Shown in pieces: positions 13,190 to 15,525 of a stretch of 15,525 bases of DNA; position 1 is the first letter of the stretch, and the number at the start of each line of letters is the position of its first letter. The stretch spans positions 1-15,525 of the forward strand of contig CBFGSX010000032.1 in assembly GCA_965651535.1 (NCBI GenBank). The letters run 5' to 3'. The stretch is from JAQGJA01 sp965651535. Its GTDB lineage: Bacteria > Pseudomonadota > Alphaproteobacteria > Micavibrionales > SZUA-601. The position numbers and the translations under genes were made by a program. A model generated the notes under the pieces. It was not told the origin of the DNA and ran no database searches. It was given only the letters and a program-made list of their open reading frames with translations.

Positions 13190-15525
13190 GTGTCCATGAA
13201 AACCGAGCAACAAGACCAATATAATTCTTCGAATGGGGTTTCTCTCAAATCTGCCGCGAAATACGCCTTGCTGCCGGGGTTTCTGCCCCGTCTGCGGCGC
13301 TTTACCGAGGCCTTGCACGGCTTTCTGTTCATGTTCACCCAGCTATTCGGTGCGGCTGGGCTTATTGACCGTCAGCATCCCTGCCTCAAGCGTGAAAATA
13401 TTGGACGCTATAAGTTCTCTCATATCATTGGTCTGGCGGCACAAAGCGTTGTTTTTGATAAGAAACATATTCCGCAAACACTGATGTTTTTCGCCATCAT
13501 GTTGTCATTGGCCCTGTTGGCGGGGATTGTGGCTGTCTATATTTTAATTCTGTTTTCCAAGGTTTCAGCCAATCCCGCACAGGCACAATATTTCGGCCAG
13601 AATCCAAATGTCACACCGACTCAGGATTGGTCCTTTATCTTTTTAAATCGTATTTTCGGCGGCTCGGATACGACAGGTGTCGCTTTCTGGACAGGTGCGA
13701 CGGATGGCACCGCAAATAGTGCCTATACGACATTGTTCGTAAATATGCTCCAGCATTATTCATTCGCGCTTTTGATTATTGCCGTTTTTATGATTATCTA
13801 CCTGTTCTTTATCATGGTGGCAGAATCCGCCAGAACAGGAAGCCCGTTCGGCGAACGTTTTGATAGTGTGTGGGCGCCCATTCGCCTGGCTTTGGCAGTA
13901 GGCCTTTTGATCCCGGTCAGCGGGCAAGGCTATAACGGTGCGCAACTGATTACCTTTCAGGTAGCGGAATGGGGTTCCAATTTGGCAACGAATGCCTGGT
14001 GGAACGCCATCAATAGCGTGCAGTGTGACCCGACCAGTTCCGATCCAAATGAACTGCGGCGCTGCAATTTCATCCCCATGCCAACCGCCGATATGGGCCT
14101 GCGTTTCATGCGGGATGCTTATATGATCAACCTGTGTCAGTCGTCTTACAACAAAGTTAATCAGCAAGCGCTTGTCCAGATGGCGACAAACCAATGGACA
14201 ATCTCTGTCGGTGCAACGACAACGGGTTTGTTTGGTCCACCCATCCTTCCGGGTTTTTGCGGCTCCATAACGGTGCCTAATTTTTTGTCGGCTGGAACAG
14301 CCCCCGCACCTGCTTTGGAGCTGCCTAATCTGATTATTGGAGCCTACCGTTGCATTGTGAACTCGTATCTCAATCTTGGTCTCGATACCGGAGGTTTTAA
14401 TTGTCCTGGATCCACCATGCGTGCCGATGTGGATCAGCTTGTCGAACAGCAGCTCGAGATTAAAGCCGCCACGCTTGAAGAGTATCTCACGCCGACGGAT
14501 ATTTTGAATTACGTCTCGACCTATTGGAGCACTATCGGATTTAATCGTGTGGGAGAGCCTTTCTTTGAGGGCGGGGTATGGGATGCGGCGCGCGCTAATT
14601 TTAATTTGTGGGTCATCCAACAAATGCGCGACGATGCCCGATATGGCTGGGCTTCTGCCGGTGTGTTTTATGTGCGGCTGTCGTCTGCCTTTGACCTCTT
14701 GAACCGCGCAGTCAAGGAACATCCGCAGATGTTAACAGCACCGTTACCTTTGAATGCGGTAGAGGCAATGATGATGGGGACAGCTTTTGCGCCCGGGGCC
14801 TCATTGGCGGTCACAGGGGCCATTGCCGGGTGTATGCTGGTGGAAGGAACCTGGGTTGGAAAATTGTGCCCTTCTTCTATCAAAGCAGGAATCAAGATAC
14901 ACCGCTTGGGGACCAAAGCATATGGCCGTTTTGCCACTGCGCCGAAGAATGCTCCGCAGACAGCAAACACACAAGACTTCTTTGAGCGTATTGGGGGCGA
15001 GAAGAATTACACCCAAGCACTGGCAGGTGAATCTGATCAAAGGAAATACGAGGGATCCTCTCCGACGTCTTCCAGTGGCGGTTTCTCGAAGGAAATTCTC
15101 AAATATATTCAGATTAACAGCGATAACACCCATCCTCTGGGCACGGTTGTCCAATGGGGGTATAATTTGATGACGGCTTCCGCCGGCATTTTGGGCGGAG
15201 GGGTTGTGGCCGCGTATTTTGCAGGACCCGTCGCCGCTGATGTGGCCAGCACAATCGTCATGCTATTGTTTGGTGCCGGATTCATGCTGGCGATCGTCGT
15301 GCCGATGATGCCGTTTTTGTATTTTATCTTTGCTGTTCTGGAATGGATGATGAGCGTCCTCGAGGCTGTTATCGGTATGCCGCTTTTTGCCTTGTCCTTT
15401 ATATCGCTTGAGGGGGATGCGATGGGCAATGCGAAGAAAGGCGTCATGATGTTGTTCGAAATCTTGCTGCGTCCGGTGATTATTATCGTGTCGCTGATTG
15501 TTTCGGTTATCATCTTTACAGCCGC
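13190..15525 (+). CDS. DotA/TraY-type inner-membrane protein of a type IVB secretion/conjugation system (3' end beyond window)
   Basis: The frame stays open from GTG 13190 (or ATG 13196, two codons later) to the last base: at least 776 residues with no stop, and the C-terminus is outside the window. AAGGA (13178-13182) favours the GTG. Numbering from the ATG, hydrophobic segments lie near 95-120, 186-208, 228-241, 657-676, 684-735 and 758-775. The best family signal is at 209-241: acidic-Ser-Ala, then a Gly-rich turn, FGERFDSVWAPIRLALAVGL and LIPV, as in DotA and TraY. The C-terminal part (MPLFALSFISLEGDA, then LLRPVIIIVSLIVS) matches the same family. The roughly 400-residue loop between (242-650) should be periplasmic and has eight cysteines (277, 290, 314, 355, 386, 403, 546, 558). 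DotA is needed for Dot/Icm secretion; TraY serves IncI conjugation. Base composition is more AT-rich than in the housekeeping genes. Confidence 0.83.
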   Translation, partial: MSMKTEQQDQYNSSNGVSLKSAAKYALLPGFLPRLRRFTEALHGFLFMFTQLFGAAGLIDRQHPCLKRENIGRYKFSHIIGLAAQSVVFDKKHIPQTLMFFAIMLSLALLAGIVAVYILILFSKVSANPAQAQYFGQNPNVTPTQDWSFIFLNRIFGGSDTTGVAFWTGATDGTANSAYTTLFVNMLQHYSFALLIIAVFMIIYLFFIMVAESARTGSPFGERFDSVWAPIRLALAVGLLIPVSGQGYNGAQLITFQVAEWGSNLATNAWWNAINSVQCDPTSSDPNELRRCNFIPMPTADMGLRFMRDAYMINLCQSSYNKVNQQALVQMATNQWTISVGATTTGLFGPPILPGFCGSITVPNFLSAGTAPAPALELPNLIIGAYRCIVNSYLNLGLDTGGFNCPGSTMRADVDQLVEQQLEIKAATLEEYLTPTDILNYVSTYWSTIGFNRVGEPFFEGGVWDAARANFNLWVIQQMRDDARYGWASAGVFYVRLSSAFDLLNRAVKEHPQMLTAPLPLNAVEAMMMGTAFAPGASLAVTGAIAGCMLVEGTWVGKLCPSSIKAGIKIHRLGTKAYGRFATAPKNAPQTANTQDFFERIGGEKNYTQALAGESDQRKYEGSSPTSSSGGFSKEILKYIQINSDNTHPLGTVVQWGYNLMTASAGILGGGVVAAYFAGPVAADVASTIVMLLFGAGFMLAIVVPMMPFLYFIFAVLEWMMSVLEAVIGMPLFALSFISLEGDAMGNAKKGVMMLFEILLRPVIIIVSLIVSVIIFTA

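Noticed and set aside
13760..14722. A 320-codon minus-strand frame inside the DotA/TraY-like gene
   Set aside because: Its product is basic and featureless, while the plus frame carries coherent membrane helices and family motifs throughout.
1..15525. CRISPR array, insertion sequence, prophage or toxin-antitoxin pair
   Set aside because: No regularly spaced direct repeats, transposase, integrase, phage structural gene or paired small genes were found on either strand.

Overview
This window looks like chromosomal DNA of a GC-rich alphaproteobacterium. Much of it is housekeeping: the two sigma factors RpoH and RpoD, the primase DnaG, GreA, a tRNA-Gly, and a ProX/YbaK editing protein followed by a LON-domain protein and a Trm112-like protein. 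RpoH carries a clear RpoH box, and RpoD has an acidic N-terminal half followed by standard regions 2-4. I cannot name the genus. The DotA/TraY-type gene beside these genes is compatible with lineages such as Micavibrionales or other host- or prey-associated Alphaproteobacteria, but that is inference.

Layout, left to right. (1) 1-545: a small AT-rich gene for a secreted Cys-rich LprI/DUF1311-like protein, then a terminator that serves rpoH on the minus strand. (2) 546-2826: rpoH (minus), then a divergent gene for an exported peroxiredoxin-fold protein with no cysteine at all. It ends in a bidirectional terminator and a large imperfect palindromic repeat. (3) 2827-6693: dnaG-rpoD operon (minus). 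(4) 6694-7393: greA (plus), with a good promoter and a terminator-like hairpin inside its leader. (5) 7400-8491: a soluble MCP-type protein (minus) with its signalling tip at the N-terminus and a Cache-like sensor at the C-terminus. (6) 8636-9994: an amt ammonium channel gene standing alone, without glnK, and its terminator. (7) 10032-10763: an anchored AsmA-like protein, then tRNA-Gly(GCC) on the minus strand. (8) 10919-12300: a compact operon of prolyl-tRNA editing protein, LON-domain protein and Trm112-like protein, with the last two overlapping. It converges on a HAD hydrolase (minus), and both stop codons sit in one CTAG. (9) 13032-15525: divergent promoters, then a long plus-strand frame that stays open to the window edge. 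It encodes at least 776 residues of a DotA/TraY-type polytopic membrane protein of a type IVB secretion or IncI-like conjugation apparatus.

Most genes work in basic information processing: transcription initiation (RpoD, RpoH), transcript cleavage (GreA), priming (DnaG), and translation fidelity or modification (ProX, Trm112). The less ordinary parts are the DotA/TraY gene at the right edge, the cysteine-free redoxin, the greA leader terminator and the reversed, membrane-free chemoreceptor. No CRISPR array, insertion sequence or prophage gene is visible, and no gene-free stretch exceeds 300 bases. The longest gaps are 1440-1667 and 6694-6904, and both hold promoters or leader structures.
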